Both the position numbers and the translations under genes were made by a program. The notes beneath the pieces were generated by a model. That model searched no databases. It saw nothing but the letters and a program-made list of their open reading frames with translations, and had not been told where the DNA came from. This document shows positions 1 to 10,819 of a stretch of DNA of 31,297 bases, in pieces (the first letter of the stretch is position 1; each line of letters opens with the position of its first letter). The stretch spans positions 112,983 to 144,279 of the forward strand of contig ML986694.1 of assembly GCA_010094045.1 (NCBI GenBank), given 5' to 3'. Origin of the DNA: Lojkania enalia (taxonomy: Eukaryota; Ascomycota; Dothideomycetes; Pleosporales).

Positions 1-1040
1 ATTTAATAGGTATACTACTTTAGCTATATACCTAAAACTATTATTTTAGACCGAAGACCTTAGTTTATATCTAGTTTCTAGTCTAAATTCTACTATATCT
101 TAGGCGTAAAGATTAAACTATCTACTACTTATTATAAAGAGATTAACAGATAGATGAAGATTATAAATAAGTATATTAATCAGAAACTGCGCCCTTTCGT
201 ATCCTTCTACTAGAACAACTAGAGTTCTCTATTACCTATAATTAATCGAGTATAAGTAACTCTACTTTATATAACTATCGGAATATCCCTATATTAGATT
301 CTATATAGATCCGAGCCCTATTAGAGTTAGGATTAGAAATATTCTATTAATTCTATTACTATAATAGATAAATTAAATTATAAGAACGTTTTAGCTCTAG
401 TAACTCGTATATATATAACCTAGGAAACTATAAAGGCTAATATTAAGAAGACTTAGGATTGTATATAATCTGTTATTAACTATTACTAGCAACTAATTAA
501 TTGGTAGATTAGTAATATAGTCTACCTAAATACTAAGAATCTTATAGTTTAGAGACCGAGCTAAAAGCTATCTAATTAATAGAAGGGCCTTTTTAAAGTA
601 CTAGAATAGGTTAGAAACTTATACTATTTATAGCTACCCCTAGAGTTAAGAATATATAATATTTTCGTACTAAACCTACTATATAAAAACTTCTAGAACC
701 CTCTACTAGGGTAAGAAGCTCCGAAACCACCCGTTATCGCTATTAAAGGGGTAGAAGAGTAGGAGGTTAAGGAAATACTAGCTAGTAAGCTGTATTATAA
801 GACCCTTAAATATTATATAAAATAGGTAGGATATAATCTTAATCTAGTCTAGTATAAAGCCTTAAATTTTATAGGTTCGCCTTATAAGCTAAAAGCTTTT
901 TATAATAAGTATCCGAATTAGCTAAGACCTCTTAAAGCCTTAACTAAATAGATTAAAGTATATAAAGATAGTATAGAAAATATAGATTATCTAGTAGATA
1001 ATAATATATAAGAGTTAAGTAGTAGATTTAAAAACTAAAG
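1..1040 (+). pseudogene. Integrase core end and chromodomain of Gypsy A1 (RIP-degraded)
   Basis: This would be the C-terminal half of a Ty3/Gypsy integrase, the enzyme that joins element cDNA to the chromosome. Around 60-330 the translation follows the fungal Gypsy pattern, with a stretch reading KLRPFVSFY and then LLPIINRV, with stops where Gln and Trp are expected. Around 720-930 a chromodomain-like block is readable (PVIAIKGVEE, then IK-stop-VGYN, then SPYKLKAFYNKYP). Chromodomains of this class steer integration toward marked chromatin. The frame ends in the region of 1000-1040. Stops are TAG/TAA only. It is a relic; the first integrase half is off-window. Confidence 0.85.
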
Positions 1041-1044
1041 TATA

Positions 1045-1822
1045 GGCCTAAAATTACTCCTCTATAAAATCTGGAGGGTCTAATAGTAGGCTATTAGATA
1101 CCTCTCTAGTCCTTTTCTCTTCTACTTTCCTTTCTTTTCTTTCCCTCTAGACTTCCCCTAAATCTCTCCTACCTTATTTTTAGCCGCCTAAGAGCGCCGT
1201 AATATCAGTTTAAAGGCTAGATACTAAAGCCTCTAAAGTTAAAACCTAATAGAGTAATTTAGTACTCTAGTAGAATAAAACTACCTAGATACTAGCTGTA
1301 AGAAAACTATCTTCCTAACTCTTTATAACCTAGGCTATAAGCGCTAGGCTATAAGCAGACTCTAAAATAGCCTTAAAGGCTACCTTTTTATTCTTCTTAT
1401 CCCCTATATATTAGGCTACCGCCTATAGTTTAAGATAGCCCCAGAGGACTAGAAACTCCTCTTTATAATAGGAGGGGATCTATAAGTGCGTTAGTAGTAA
1501 GTATTCTACTAGTATTAGATACGATTTATACAGGGTTGTACTTTTTATTTTATAAGGTATAATACTCGCATTTTTTTAATCTTAGGGACTAAAAAGTAAA
1601 TATTATATATTACCCGCGGGTAAGCGTATATATAGCTTAAAGGTAGATAATCTAAAAGACCTTTAAAGAGGTTTTAGAAGATAGGTGGAGTAGTATATTA
1701 ATTAATTTTTTCTAAGAGGTATTAGTAATACTTTAATAATTAACGGTTCTAGGGACGTATAATAATATATATAGAGTAGAAGTTGTTGTTTAATTAAAGA
1801 AGCTTAGTTAATAACAATCTAG
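1045..1822 (-). pseudogene. Possible antisense ORF between integrase and 3' LTR, Gypsy A1
   Basis: On the minus strand one frame of about 260 codons can be followed from about 1822 down to 1045. Its stops are all TAG/TAA, about 7-8 per 100 codons. Its composition looks protein-like: a helical middle part (for example FLVLWGYLK) and a Lys/Glu/Arg-rich C-terminal part (ERKERKVEEKRTREV, then LLLDPPDFIEE). I recognise no family. The same frame is present without indels in A2 (12066-12843), whereas the adjoining 1900-2020 stretch differs by several small indels between the copies. A sense-strand frame over the same bases is also partly open, so the strand is not proven. If real, it is an extra gene transcribed against the element. 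Confidence 0.45.
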
Positions 1823-2116
1823 CAATATACTAAAACTAGTAAATACTTGTTACTATATGCGACGAAATTGTAATATTAATAAACTATTATAATAGTAGTT
1901 ACCAGCTAATATATAGGTTAATTATATTTACCGCAAAAAAATCTTACTTAATATTACGTTAATAAACGTATCTCTATAGGTAACTGCGTATATTAGCCCT
2001 TACTAGTAAATACCTCCTCGAAGAAATTTCTTTATACTGGAACCCATCTATAACAGCCCTAATTCCCTCCTAAACCAGCGTAGATAGGGACTATCAGCCT
2101 ATAAGAAGGGGGGTAG
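1823..2116 (+). other. 3' untranslated segment and polypurine tract of A1
   Basis: No protein-like frame is seen here. Small indels separate this segment from the A2 copy. It ends in a purine run, AAGAAGGGGGGTAG at 2103-2116, directly before the LTR, the expected position of the plus-strand priming polypurine tract. Confidence 0.7.
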
Positions 2117-2395
2117 TATAATAATGCAAAGAAATTGTTCTACGAAAAGCTTTATATATAATCTTATCTTAAAGCTTTTCGCTTATCTTATCCTACCTCT
2201 AGTTCTACCCCTTTTCCCTTCTGTATATAGTTGTATACTCCCTTATAAGTAGTTTAGTAGTTCTTCTATATCCTTTCGTACAAGGCCTATAAGTGTTAAT
2301 AGAATTTCTAGGTCCCTGAACCCCTACGTACTCCTATATACCTCTAAGTAGATTCGTGCCGTATTTAGACCTATTATCTTACCTACGCTATTATA
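2117..2395 (+). repeat. 3' LTR of Gypsy A1 (279 bp)
   Basis: One of four LTRs of family A in the window, all exactly 279 bp. It begins TATAAT and ends GCTATTATA, the RIP-converted form of a TGTAAC...GTTACA terminus, which is best seen in the solo copy at 16518. It is preceded by a polypurine tract and followed by AGTTA, the presumed right target duplication. Confidence 0.9.
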
Positions 2396-3403
2396 AGTTA
2401 GAAAGAAGATATAATATAATTATAAATATAGTAGATTAACTAATAAAATATATATACTTTAGACTAGTATTAGAAATAATAATAGTATCTAAACTAGTAT
2501 ATAAGTTATTATATATAGTATTCGTAGAGTATAAAGTTCTAAAATATATTATTTTAGATAAAGATAAGTTGTTTACATCTAAATACTAGTAGGGATAGAT
2601 AAAGAAGATTAGAATCTAATAATAGATATTAACTAGCTTCTACTTATAAACGAACGGTTAGATAAAATAAGTTAATTAGAGCTTAGAAATATATTTAAGA
2701 ATATACGTTAATAAATAATAAAATAACTAGGTTAAACTATTACCTATAATATAGATAGCCTATAATAAAATAACCTAAAGTACTATAGAGACTATACTTT
2801 TTAAAGTTAACTATAAATAGAAAGCTATTATATATTAGGAATAGAATAAGAAGAGATCTCTAGTTCTACTAGTAGACTAGAAAGCTAGAGAAATAAAGGA
2901 AGTCTATAATTAACTTAAAGAAAAGATTTAGTTAAGAAACCTTAAAATTGTAGAATAGGCTAATAAGTTAAGGATTAAGGAACTAACCTTTAAAAAGAGG
3001 GGTAAAGTTTTCTTATTAATAAAAAACTTAAAGACTAAGAGACCTATAAAAAAGTTAAATTATAAAAGAATAGAACTATTTTTAATTAAAGAATAGGTTA
3101 GACCTATAAATTTTAAACTAAAGCTATTAAGTAATATAAAAATATACCCGGTATTTTATAAGTTAAAACTAGAACCAGCACTAGATAATATACTATTATA
3201 AGAAACTATTAATATAGAACTAGAATAAGAATATAAAGTAGAGTATATATTAGTAAGAAAGCGGTTCGGACGTTAGTAGAAGTATCTAGTAAAGTAGGAA
3301 GGATATTTATAAGAGGAAAGTTTATAGAAACTAGTATAGAATCTAACTAACTATATTATAAAGCTAAAGAAGTTTTACTAGAAGGCTAGAATAATAGGTT
3401 ATT
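2396..3403 (+). pseudogene. Integrase core and chromodomain of Gypsy B1 (RIP-degraded)
   Basis: The sense frame reads through the second half of an integrase core (for example YIYFRLVLEIIIVSK, then LLPII) and a C-terminal chromodomain at about 3220-3350 (YKVEYILVRKRFGR, then KYLVK-stop-EGYL). The chromodomain matches the Gypsy chromovirus class. Gln and Trp positions are stops. The N-terminal zinc-binding part is on the other side of A1, off-window. This copy has fewer RIP changes than B2 at some sites and more at others, as expected when two copies were mutated independently. Confidence 0.85.
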
Positions 3404-3439
3404 AAGTAAAGTCTAGTTAGGGAGTAATAGTAGTAGTAA

Positions 3440-3963
3440 TATAAAAGGAGCCTCTTATATAGAACTCGGAGTAGTAGTAGAAGGCGCCTCGGACCTAATA
3501 GACCTTCTCTCCTCTTCCTCTAACTTCTCTTACTCTTCTATTAACTTCACCTCTCGTTTTCTAAAATTTAGACTATACTCCTCTAGAAAACGGACGCGTT
3601 TCTTAGTATACTCTAAGTAAGAAAGAGCTATATAATAGTAACACGTAGATTCTTTAAGATAATAAATTTCCTCTTTCTTAGTAGCTATAAAATCTTAATA
3701 AGTAGAGGTAGACTTTTTATAGGCCTTTAATATATTTGCTAAAAAATAGCGAAGGGCACCTTTAGTTAGAGAAAAATTGTAGAATAAACTCTAAGAAAGA
3801 TATTTTCTATATATAGAAGAAAGGGTAGTATTACTATAGTAGTTATAGTTTATAAACTAACAGTTTAAATAATAGTAAAACGGATCTATTATAACGCTTA
3901 GAGAAAGAATTAAGTAACTAGTATAATAGTTATAGGTAGAAGTATTTTCGTGTTAAACCTTTA
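3440..3963 (-). pseudogene. Possible antisense coiled-coil ORF, Gypsy B1
   Basis: This is the minus-strand frame homologous to 24277-24800 in B2. It reads KKEEIYYLKES, then YTKKRVRFLEEYSL, then EKLEEEERRS, a charged segment that looks like a coiled coil. Its stops are TAG/TAA at positions compatible with Gln or Trp. It sits after integrase and before the 3' LTR, on the strand opposite to pol. There is no indel relative to B2. No family is recognised and no function is proposed. Confidence 0.45.
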
Positions 3964-4208
3964 GTATAGTAAGAAGAGAAAAGAAAGAAGAATAGAGCTA
4001 TACTCGCGAGTTAATTAGGACCTACTAGAATATATAAAGTACTAACCCTAGAACGGAAAAATATAGATATAGTACTATAGTATACTTATATAGAATATAT
4101 TAGAAGCTAGAATAAACTGCTAAAAATAGTAGAATACTATATTTAGATGGAATAGATAAGATAATAGATTAAAGAGCTTCGGGATAAACCTATAGAGGGG
4201 GGAGTAGA

Positions 4209-4746
4209 TATTATAAATATAGAATACTAAAAGGCACCGCCTCTATAGCTAGAGCTTAATCTAATATTAGCTATTATATAGGTCGACTTAGATAAGGACT
4301 AATAAGGTAATAATAGGTAGAAGTATATTAAAGACTAATTATCGAATAGCGAGTAGTAGAACTATAGAAACTAGGGAGATAATTAGTTAGATAATAAGGT
4401 ATAGTATAACCTATATATATAATAATAGTAGAAGTATTAGGTATAGTAGGATAGATCTAATAGATCTAATAAACCTAATAAGTTAGGCTTAGTAGTTTTA
4501 GACCTAACTATATAAAATAAAAGATCTCTTTAGTAGGTTAAATCCTATATAGTTATTCTCGTAGATTTATCTTATTACTATATTAGACTTCTAAATATAC
4601 TTATTATACTTAAAGACCTGGTAGTCCTAGTACTCTTTCTTTACTAAAGCTACTACCTCTAACTAACCTAACGTAAATAAGCTCTAGTATATATACGACT
4701 GTAGTAGTAGTTATTATATATACTAGTAGTATATAGGTTAGTAATA
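4209..4746 (+). repeat. 3' LTR of Gypsy B1 (538 bp)
   Basis: Begins TATTATAAATATAG and ends TTAGTAATA, RIP-converted from TGTTA...TAACA termini (B2's 3' LTR still ends TAACA). It is two bases shorter than the 540-bp B2 LTRs. A purine-rich tract (about 4195-4208) lies just upstream. The left partner is off-window. Confidence 0.88.
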
Positions 4747-5270
4747 TATACTTAGGAGCTAGAGTTCTTAAATAGGCCTAAGATCTAAGATAATTTATTA
4801 GATACTTTATACTATTATAATTCTTATTTAAATATATAAATTAAAAGCTATAGTAGTAATAGAATATAAATAGATAACTATCTAGAAATTATATAGCTTC
4901 TCTAAATTATCTCTAAATCTTATTATAATAAGTAGCTAAATTCTACCTTAGTTTATTAAATATATTTAAAGGGTCCTAAACTTATAGTATTAATTCCTAC
5001 TATACTATCTATATATTAATAAACTCTATTATCTTCTATCTATCTTCTTTATCCTCTATCTACGGATATATAATTAGCTAATAGATTTCTTAGAAACTTT
5101 AATAGGAAATTAATAGAGCGTTAATTATAAAATACTAGATTTATATTAGTATTAATATAATTATAATAAAACGCTATAATAAAGAATAGTAGGAATATTA
5201 TAATATTACGGGTATATAAAGAGTTAGGGTAAATAATTAAGAGTATCTAACTATAAATTATATTTGTAGA

Positions 5271-5298
5271 CTACTACTCCTACTACTACTACTACTAA
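5271..5298 (+). repeat. (CTA)n microsatellite
   Basis: Nine to ten CTA/TAC units with one interruption (CTC). Short and ordinary. Confidence 0.8.
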
Positions 5299-5540
5299 TA
5301 TATATAAAACTATAGTAAAATAGTAGTATATTATACTATTATATTAAGTATTTATTTTTAGAGATAATAGGTTTTACTACTAAATAGTATACTAATACTA
5401 TACTCTTAGTAGTATATAAAAGTCTACTATAATATATTATAAAATGCTGTAGTTTAGAAAATACTATAAAATATAGTAAATTACTATTATATACTATAAA
5501 GTATAGTTAATTACTATTATTTAATATACTATAATATACT

Positions 5541-5545
5541 ATAAG
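5541..5545. repeat. Left target-site duplication of A2 (ATAAG)
   Basis: Identical to 13416-13420 immediately right of the 3' LTR. The 5-bp length is typical of Ty3/Gypsy integration, and it shows the two LTRs belong to one insertion. Confidence 0.88.
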
Positions 5546-5824
5546 TATAATAATACGAAGAAATCGTTCTACGAAAAGCTTTATATATAACCTTATCCTA
5601 AAGCCTTTTACTTATCTTATTCTATCCCCAGCTCTACCTCTTTTCCCTTCCGTATATAGTTATATACTCCCTTATAAGTAGCTTAGTAGTTCTTCTATAT
5701 CCTTTCGTATAAGGCCTATAGGTGTTAATAGAATTCCTAGGTCTCTAAACCCCTACGTACTCCTATATACCTCTAAGTAGATTTGTGCCGCATTCGGACC
5801 CATTATCTTACCTACGCTATTATA
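5546..5824 (+). repeat. 5' LTR of A2
   Basis: 279 bp, the same family as 2117, 13137 and 16518. It keeps more CG and fewer TpA than the 3' LTR of the same element, so the pair was hit unequally by RIP. Confidence 0.92.
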
Positions 5825-7499
5825 ATAGCAACCTATATATCTACGTAGATTATTATAAACTTAATACTCTTACCTATAAAGATATATATCTAATACTACG
5901 TATAGATAAACTCCTATCTAAACCTACTAAAGTAGTAGTTTTTACTAAGTTTAATATTCGCGCAGCCTTTAATAAAATTAGAATAGATTCTAGTTCTAAA
6001 GAATATACTACCTTTTAGACTTAATACAAAACTTATAAGTATAAAGTTCTATCTTTTAGATTATATAATAGCCTAGTAACTTACTAGTATTATATAAATA
6101 ACGTACTAATTAACTACCTAAATAACTTCTATATTATTTACTTAGACAATATCCTTATCTACTTAGAAGATAAAGTAATATATACTATCTATATTAAGAA
6201 AGTTTTTAAGAGATTATATTAAATAGAGTTATAAGTTAATATTAAAAAGAGCAAATTCTATATTACCCGAACTAAATATCTTAGTTATATCCTCTTAAAT
6301 AAAAGCTTTAAGGTTAACTTAGAAAAGGTGGAAGTATTATATAACTAGTAGCTACCTACTATTATAATAGGTGTAAAATCCTTCTTAGGTTTTACTAGAT
6401 TCTATTAACAGTTTATACTAGAATTCTCGCGTATTATAAAGCTAATTATTATACTATAAAGCCCTATAACCTCTTTTATATAGATTTTAAAATATAATAT
6501 TACCTTTAAGAAATTAAAATCAGCCCTATTAAGTATACCTACGCTCTACTATTTTAACCTTATATTAGAAATAAAAATAGAAACTAACGCCTCTAATAAA
6601 GTAGTTATAGAAGTACTATTATAAAAATATTCTAACAGAAAATAGTATCTTATAACGTTTTATAGTAAAGTTCTATCTAGTTTAGAACTAAACTAGAAGA
6701 TTTATAATAAAAAACTATTTACAATCGTTACTACGTTTAAGTAATAGAAAATAGAACTTACTTTAGTAGCTACTAGAACTCTAGTATATACTAATTATTA
6801 CTTACTCAAATATTTTATAACTATAAAGGTACTTAATATTTGTTAAGTTTATTAAACCGAGAAATTAGTTTAGTATTAGTTCTAAATTAAGTATACCCTA
6901 GATAAAAATAATACTAGAGTAGATATCTTTAGTCGTTATAAATAAGATATAGAAAACTTAAAAGCAGCTTAAACTAATAACTAGTTAAGAGTCCTATTTA
7001 GACTGTATTAACTTTACCCCTAAATTAATACCGAATTAGCCTAGTTCTATATTACTTAAATAATAACTTAAGCAGCTATATTAAACATTATTAAAAGCTA
7101 GAAGTAGGTTATATTACTAAACTCTCTAGAGTTAATTAATATATTACTATAAGAAAACCGAGCCTCCTTTATATAGAAACGTACCCTTTTACCCTATAAG
7201 TATTAGATAGAGAATAGACTACTCCTCTACAATAATTACTTATATATTCTATTAGATTTAGGCCTTTATATATAGCTTATATAAGAAGCTTATAACTAAA
7301 TATCCTCTACATACTTAAGCGCTACTAAAATCTATTAGTTACTATTTTAGAAGTGCTATTAGAAGGGTATAGAGGCTACTTACAAATAATATATACGGAA
7401 TTACATTCTATACTATAAAGCTTATCTAATATAAACCTAAACCCTAGATTTTATCCATCTACTTCCTATACTAAATTAACTAATATAGTACCTATAATA
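5825..7499 (+). pseudogene. A2 pol part 1: RT, RNase H and integrase zinc-binding domain
   Basis: Reverse transcriptase begins at once after the LTR with YVDYYKLN, then VVFTKFNIRAAFNKIRID. The catalytic box at 6139-6150 reads YLDN, the second Asp changed to Asn by a G-to-A change. RNase H follows at about 6540-6960 (TNASNK, KKLFTIV, RVDIFSRY). The integrase H2C2 region is near 7290-7410 (SATKIYQLL, then KGIEATYK), with its Cys and His changed to Tyr. The frame shifts by one base between about 7320 and 7442. A stop-free stretch of 77 codons (5785-6018, GTG start) runs from the LTR end into RT; it is chance survival, not a gene. The segment ends where T1 is inserted. Confidence 0.88.
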
Positions 7500-7501
7500 T
7501 A

Positions 7502-7561
7502 TTCTACTATCGAAGCAGCTAAACTATTAAAACAGCTACTTTTTTTTAGTATAACAAATAC
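7502..7561 (+). repeat. Left terminal inverted repeat of T1
   Basis: Matches the reverse complement of 9281-9340 with about six mismatches, mostly transitions. It includes a CAGCT word repeated 17 bp apart. Confidence 0.88.
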
Positions 7562-7599
7562 TATATACGAAAAGTTAATTTACTTAATACTAATAAAAG

Positions 7600-9060
7600 A
7601 TCCTATATATAATATACTTTTATCTAATTCAGAATTTTCTCTACTATCCTTTTAGCACGTACGAGCGTTATATCCAGTTTTACTACAGTTACTATAGTAG
7701 CGTTAAGCTAGTTAAGCCCTTTCTTAAGTATCAGTACTATAAGTCTTCTTAAAGAGCTAAGAGCTTATAGATACTTTAGTAGCTATATATAAAGATCCCT
7801 CGCTATATAATACTATACTACTATACTAAATATACTTTCTTTTACGCGTTTTACACTTAGTTACTTCTTCTAATTACCTTTTAAGTTTAGAGTTGTAAGC
7901 TTAAAGAAGTATATTCTAATATAGTATTAACTTAGCACCTTTTATAAGCTATAAGAATCCTTCTTACACCTCTTTTAGTAATCGTATAAAGGACTTTTAT
8001 ACAAGTGTTAATTGTAACCTAAATTTATATATATTACTTAGAGTTTTAAACTACTAGAAGTCTTCTTATAGAAGTAGTTCTAGTAGAATATATAGTTATA
8101 CGTTAAAGTAATTTAATATAACCTACGCGTTTAAAAGAATAATTCCTATTACTTTAAAGGCCTTTTAATAGTTCTTATACGTAAATATGTTAAAAAACGC
8201 GTTCTTAAAGGCTGGAAGGAAGCCTTCTTTATTAATATAGTAGACGCGTTAGCGCGCTAAGTCTCGTATATACTATAAGTACTTCAGCTTTAACAGCAAG
8301 AAGTAAACTATATTAAGAGGCTAAAATATATACGATAAATAAGAAGGTATATAAAGCGTTAGGATCTTTCGTACAAGGTAGTAATCTTTAAATTCCTAGT
8401 TAAGGTAGCTTTTATAGCCGTCTAAAATAAGTAGCTTATATAACCCTACCTAATATATCTTTATATACTTATTAAAGTGCTTTAACTACTTAAGATTAAG
8501 CGTATTATTTATCCAGCCGTTCTTAGAGACTGAAATTTTCCAATTATATAGTATACCTACTTCTTTATACTATATAAAGATATAAACGCGTCCTTTATAG
8601 ATAATAAATAGTAGAGTCGTGTATGTAGCAGCGTAAATACTCTAGATAACTATAACCTACTCGCGATTATCTAGCTATATAAGAGTAGGTCTCGTATAAT
8701 ATTCTAAACCTATAACAACCTTTATAGTATTAATAATATCTATCTAAAAGCCTGTCTTATTAAAGTTGTAGATATTATTATTATATATACTATATTTCGC
8801 AATTATATCCTATATAAGCTTAAACTACGCGTTAATAACCTCTAAATTCTCTTATTTTATTCTTTAATAATCCTTTACTTAATTAAAAGCTGTTTTAAGC
8901 TTGTTTATACGCGCTATAAATTATTTAGACTAATTCTTTCCTATAGATATTCTACTACGTACGCCTAATAGTTTATCTACTATATCTATTACCTTATATA
9001 GCTGGGGTGTAAATCCTTATAAATTAAGGTTAAGAATATATTATACAATTGTTTATTCTT
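7600..9060 (-). pseudogene. Fot1/pogo-type transposase of T1 (RIP-degraded)
   Basis: A DDE transposase that would cut and paste its element at TA sites. Read on the minus strand, the DNA-binding region lies near 8940-9060 (GFTPQLYKV, DIVDKLLG). The first catalytic box near 8750 reads FNKTGF where the family has F-D-E-T-G-F, so the Asp is lost. The second region near 8490-8540 reads KNGWINN, and LLILDGYKSY keeps its Asp. Many TAG/TAA stops interrupt it. The C-terminal part (about 7600-8160) is hard to read. The gene opposes the surrounding pol. Confidence 0.82.
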
Positions 9061-9280
9061 CGGTTACTATAAGTTTCTAGTAATTTAGTTATATATAAGG
9101 GTGAAATGTAATTCTATAAAGTTGAGTAGAGAGTCGTTAATATTATACGTTAAAAACTATAGCAGCGCGTTATACGCTTTTAAACTCGCCTGATTTATAC
9201 GCCTATAAAGTAAGCTCAATTTTATATTCTTATTAAATTAATAGAAGGTCGCGTTGTAGATTTATTATAGTTCGTACGTA

Positions 9281-9340
9281 GTATTTATAATACTAAAAAA
9301 AAGTAGCCGCTTTAATAGTTTAGCTGCTTTAATAGTAGAA
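9281..9340 (-). repeat. Right terminal inverted repeat of T1
   Basis: Reverse complement of 7502-7561, ending at a TA duplication (9341-9342). Confidence 0.88.
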
Positions 9341-9342
9341 TA

Positions 9343-10491
9343 CGTTATATTAACTTTAAAGATTTCTCTATAGATAAGTTCAAATATAATTAGATTATAG
9401 TAGTAATTAATCGCCTATCTAAATAAGTAGTATCTATTTCCTACTATCGTATAATTAATATATAGAGAATAGCCGAATTATTTATTTAATAGATATACCG
9501 CTTTAGCTATATATCTAAAACTATTATTTTAGACTAAAAACTTTAGTTTATATCTAGTTTCTAGTTTAAATTCTACTATATCTTAGGTATAAAGATTAAA
9601 CTATCTACTACTTATTATAAAGAGACTAATAGATAGATAGAGATTATAAATAAATATATTAATTAGAGACTATATTCTTTTATATCCTTCTACTAGAATA
9701 ATTAGAGTTCTCTATTACCTATAATTAACTAAGTATAAGCAACTCTATCTTATATAACTATTAGAATATCCCCGTATTAGATTTTATATAGATTTAAACC
9801 CTGTTAGAGTTGAGATTAGAAATATTCTATTAATCCTATTACTATAATAGATAAATTAAATTATAAAGACGCCTTAGCTCTAGTAACTTATATATATATA
9901 GCTTAGGAAACTATAAAAGCTAATATTAAAAAGGTTTAGGATCGTATATAATCTATTATTAACTATTACTAGCAACCGATTAATTAGTAGATTAGTAATA
10001 TAGTCTACCTAAATACTAAGAACCTTATAGTTTAAAGACTAAGCTAAAAGCTATCTAATTAATAGAAGAGATCTTTTAAAGTACTAGAATAGATTAGAAA
10101 CTTATACTCTTTATAGTTACCCCTAAAGTTAAGAATATATAATATTTTTGTACTAAATCTACTATATAAAAACTTCTAGAACCTTCTATTAGGATAAAAA
10201 GCTCTAAAACCACCCGCTATTACTATTAAAGGGGTAGAAGAGTAAGAGGTTAAGGAAATACTGGCTAGTAAGCTGTATTATAAGACCCTTAAATACTATA
10301 TAAAATAGGTAGGATATAATTTCAACCCGGTTTAATATAAAGTCTTAAATTTTATAGGTTTACCTTATAAACTAAGAGCTTTTTATAATAAGTATCTAAA
10401 TTAGCTAGGACCCTTAAGAACTCTAACTAAATAGATTAAAATATATAAAAATAGTATAGAGAATATAAATTACTTAGTAGATAATAATATA
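9343..10491 (+). pseudogene. A2 pol part 2: integrase core and chromodomain
   Basis: Continues the integrase right of T1. DFSIDKFKYN and VVINRLSK are followed by a block with the Ser/Phe pattern FISSF, and then IINKYIN. From 9484 it is colinear with A1 position 1 onward. A chromodomain-like block lies at about 10200-10420 (AIKGVEE, ILASKLYYKTLKYYIK). The end of the frame is split by element D at 10492; the last 30 or so bases resume at 12026. Confidence 0.86.
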
Positions 10492-10702
10492 TATTACAGT
10501 ATCTTTATATTCCCCCTAACACCTGCATATAGCGCGCTCGCTTCTATATATATACCTTCTTCTTCTCCCTTATCTTCTTACTTACCTCGCGTTTAGCTTA
10601 CTCTTTAGCTATCCTCTTATACGACACCTGAGATCTGTATATAGTATACTATACTAAGCGTTAGATAAGCTTTATCGTCCCTGCTTATAGCCTCTTATAA
10701 TA
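10492..10702 (+). repeat. 5' LTR of element D (211 bp)
   Basis: The same length as the right repeat, differing mainly by C/T and G/A transitions. The sequence right after it (10703-10720, beginning TTAGGATAGCTCGCC) could be a RIP-altered tRNA primer-binding site (TGG to TAG), but this is inference. Confidence 0.9.
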
Positions 10703-10819
10703 TTAGGATAGCTCGCCTAATTATATAATAATAGCAGCTAGATAGCTGCTGCGGATCTCTAAATAGAAATCTTTATTGTTCCCTATCTAGATTTTTTTTT
10801 TCTTCCTTCCTAGCGATAT

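Larger units (their letters stand above)
1..2395 (+). mobile_element. Ty3/Gypsy element A1, 3' part (window edge to 3' LTR)
   Basis: This is the 3' portion of an LTR retrotransposon whose 5' part lies left of the window. It contains the end of integrase, a chromodomain, a non-pol region, a polypurine tract and a 3' LTR. It aligns with copy A2 at an offset of 9483 up to about 1010 and 11021 beyond it, the difference being the insertion of D in A2. The first bases after its LTR (2396-2400, AGTTA) fall inside the integrase of Gypsy B1, so A1 is nested in B1. The matching target duplication should lie off-window to the left. All internal frames carry RIP-type stops. Confidence 0.9.
2396..4746 (+). 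mobile_element. Ty3/Gypsy element B1, 3' part, interrupted on its left by A1
   Basis: This is the 3' third of a B-family Gypsy element. It aligns with the complete copy B2 at a constant offset of 20837, so there is no net indel over about 2.3 kb of comparison up to the LTR start. It holds the integrase core, chromodomain, the antisense-ORF region, a polypurine tract and the 3' LTR. The A1 insertion separates it from its 5' part, which lies outside the window. Confidence 0.9.
4747..5545. other. AT-rich unrecognised DNA between B1 and A2
   Basis: About 800 bp with no recognisable frame on either strand, dominated by TpA and by short ACTATAGT-like palindromic words, densest at 5330-5545. It continues, once A2 is removed, at 13416-13571. 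It may be heavily RIP-altered older repeat DNA; no termini were found. Confidence 0.5.
7502..9340 (-). mobile_element. Fot1/pogo-type DNA transposon T1 inside A2 integrase
   Basis: 1839 bp, flanked by TA duplications (7500-7501 and 9341-9342), with terminal inverted repeats of about 60 bp starting TTCTACTAT. Its transposase relic is on the minus strand. Without the element, the flanking integrase frame rejoins in phase (7442 and 9352 are in the same frame after subtraction), running from a typical Pro-rich linker into the catalytic core. It is the most divergent of the four pogo-type elements here. Confidence 0.9.

Noticed and set aside
5271..5298. CRISPR-like or iteron array
   Set aside because: A simple CTA microsatellite with no spacers.
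4747..5545. Terminal repeats of another transposon
   Set aside because: The many ACTATAGT-like palindromes come from low complexity. No matching pair of termini or target duplication was found around the joined 4747-5545 and 13416-13571 segment.
5785..6018. The only open frame of notable length (77 codons, GTG start)
   Set aside because: It begins in the last 40 bases of the A2 5' LTR and continues into RT. It has no ATG, no promoter and no independent gene content; it is a chance gap between RIP stops.
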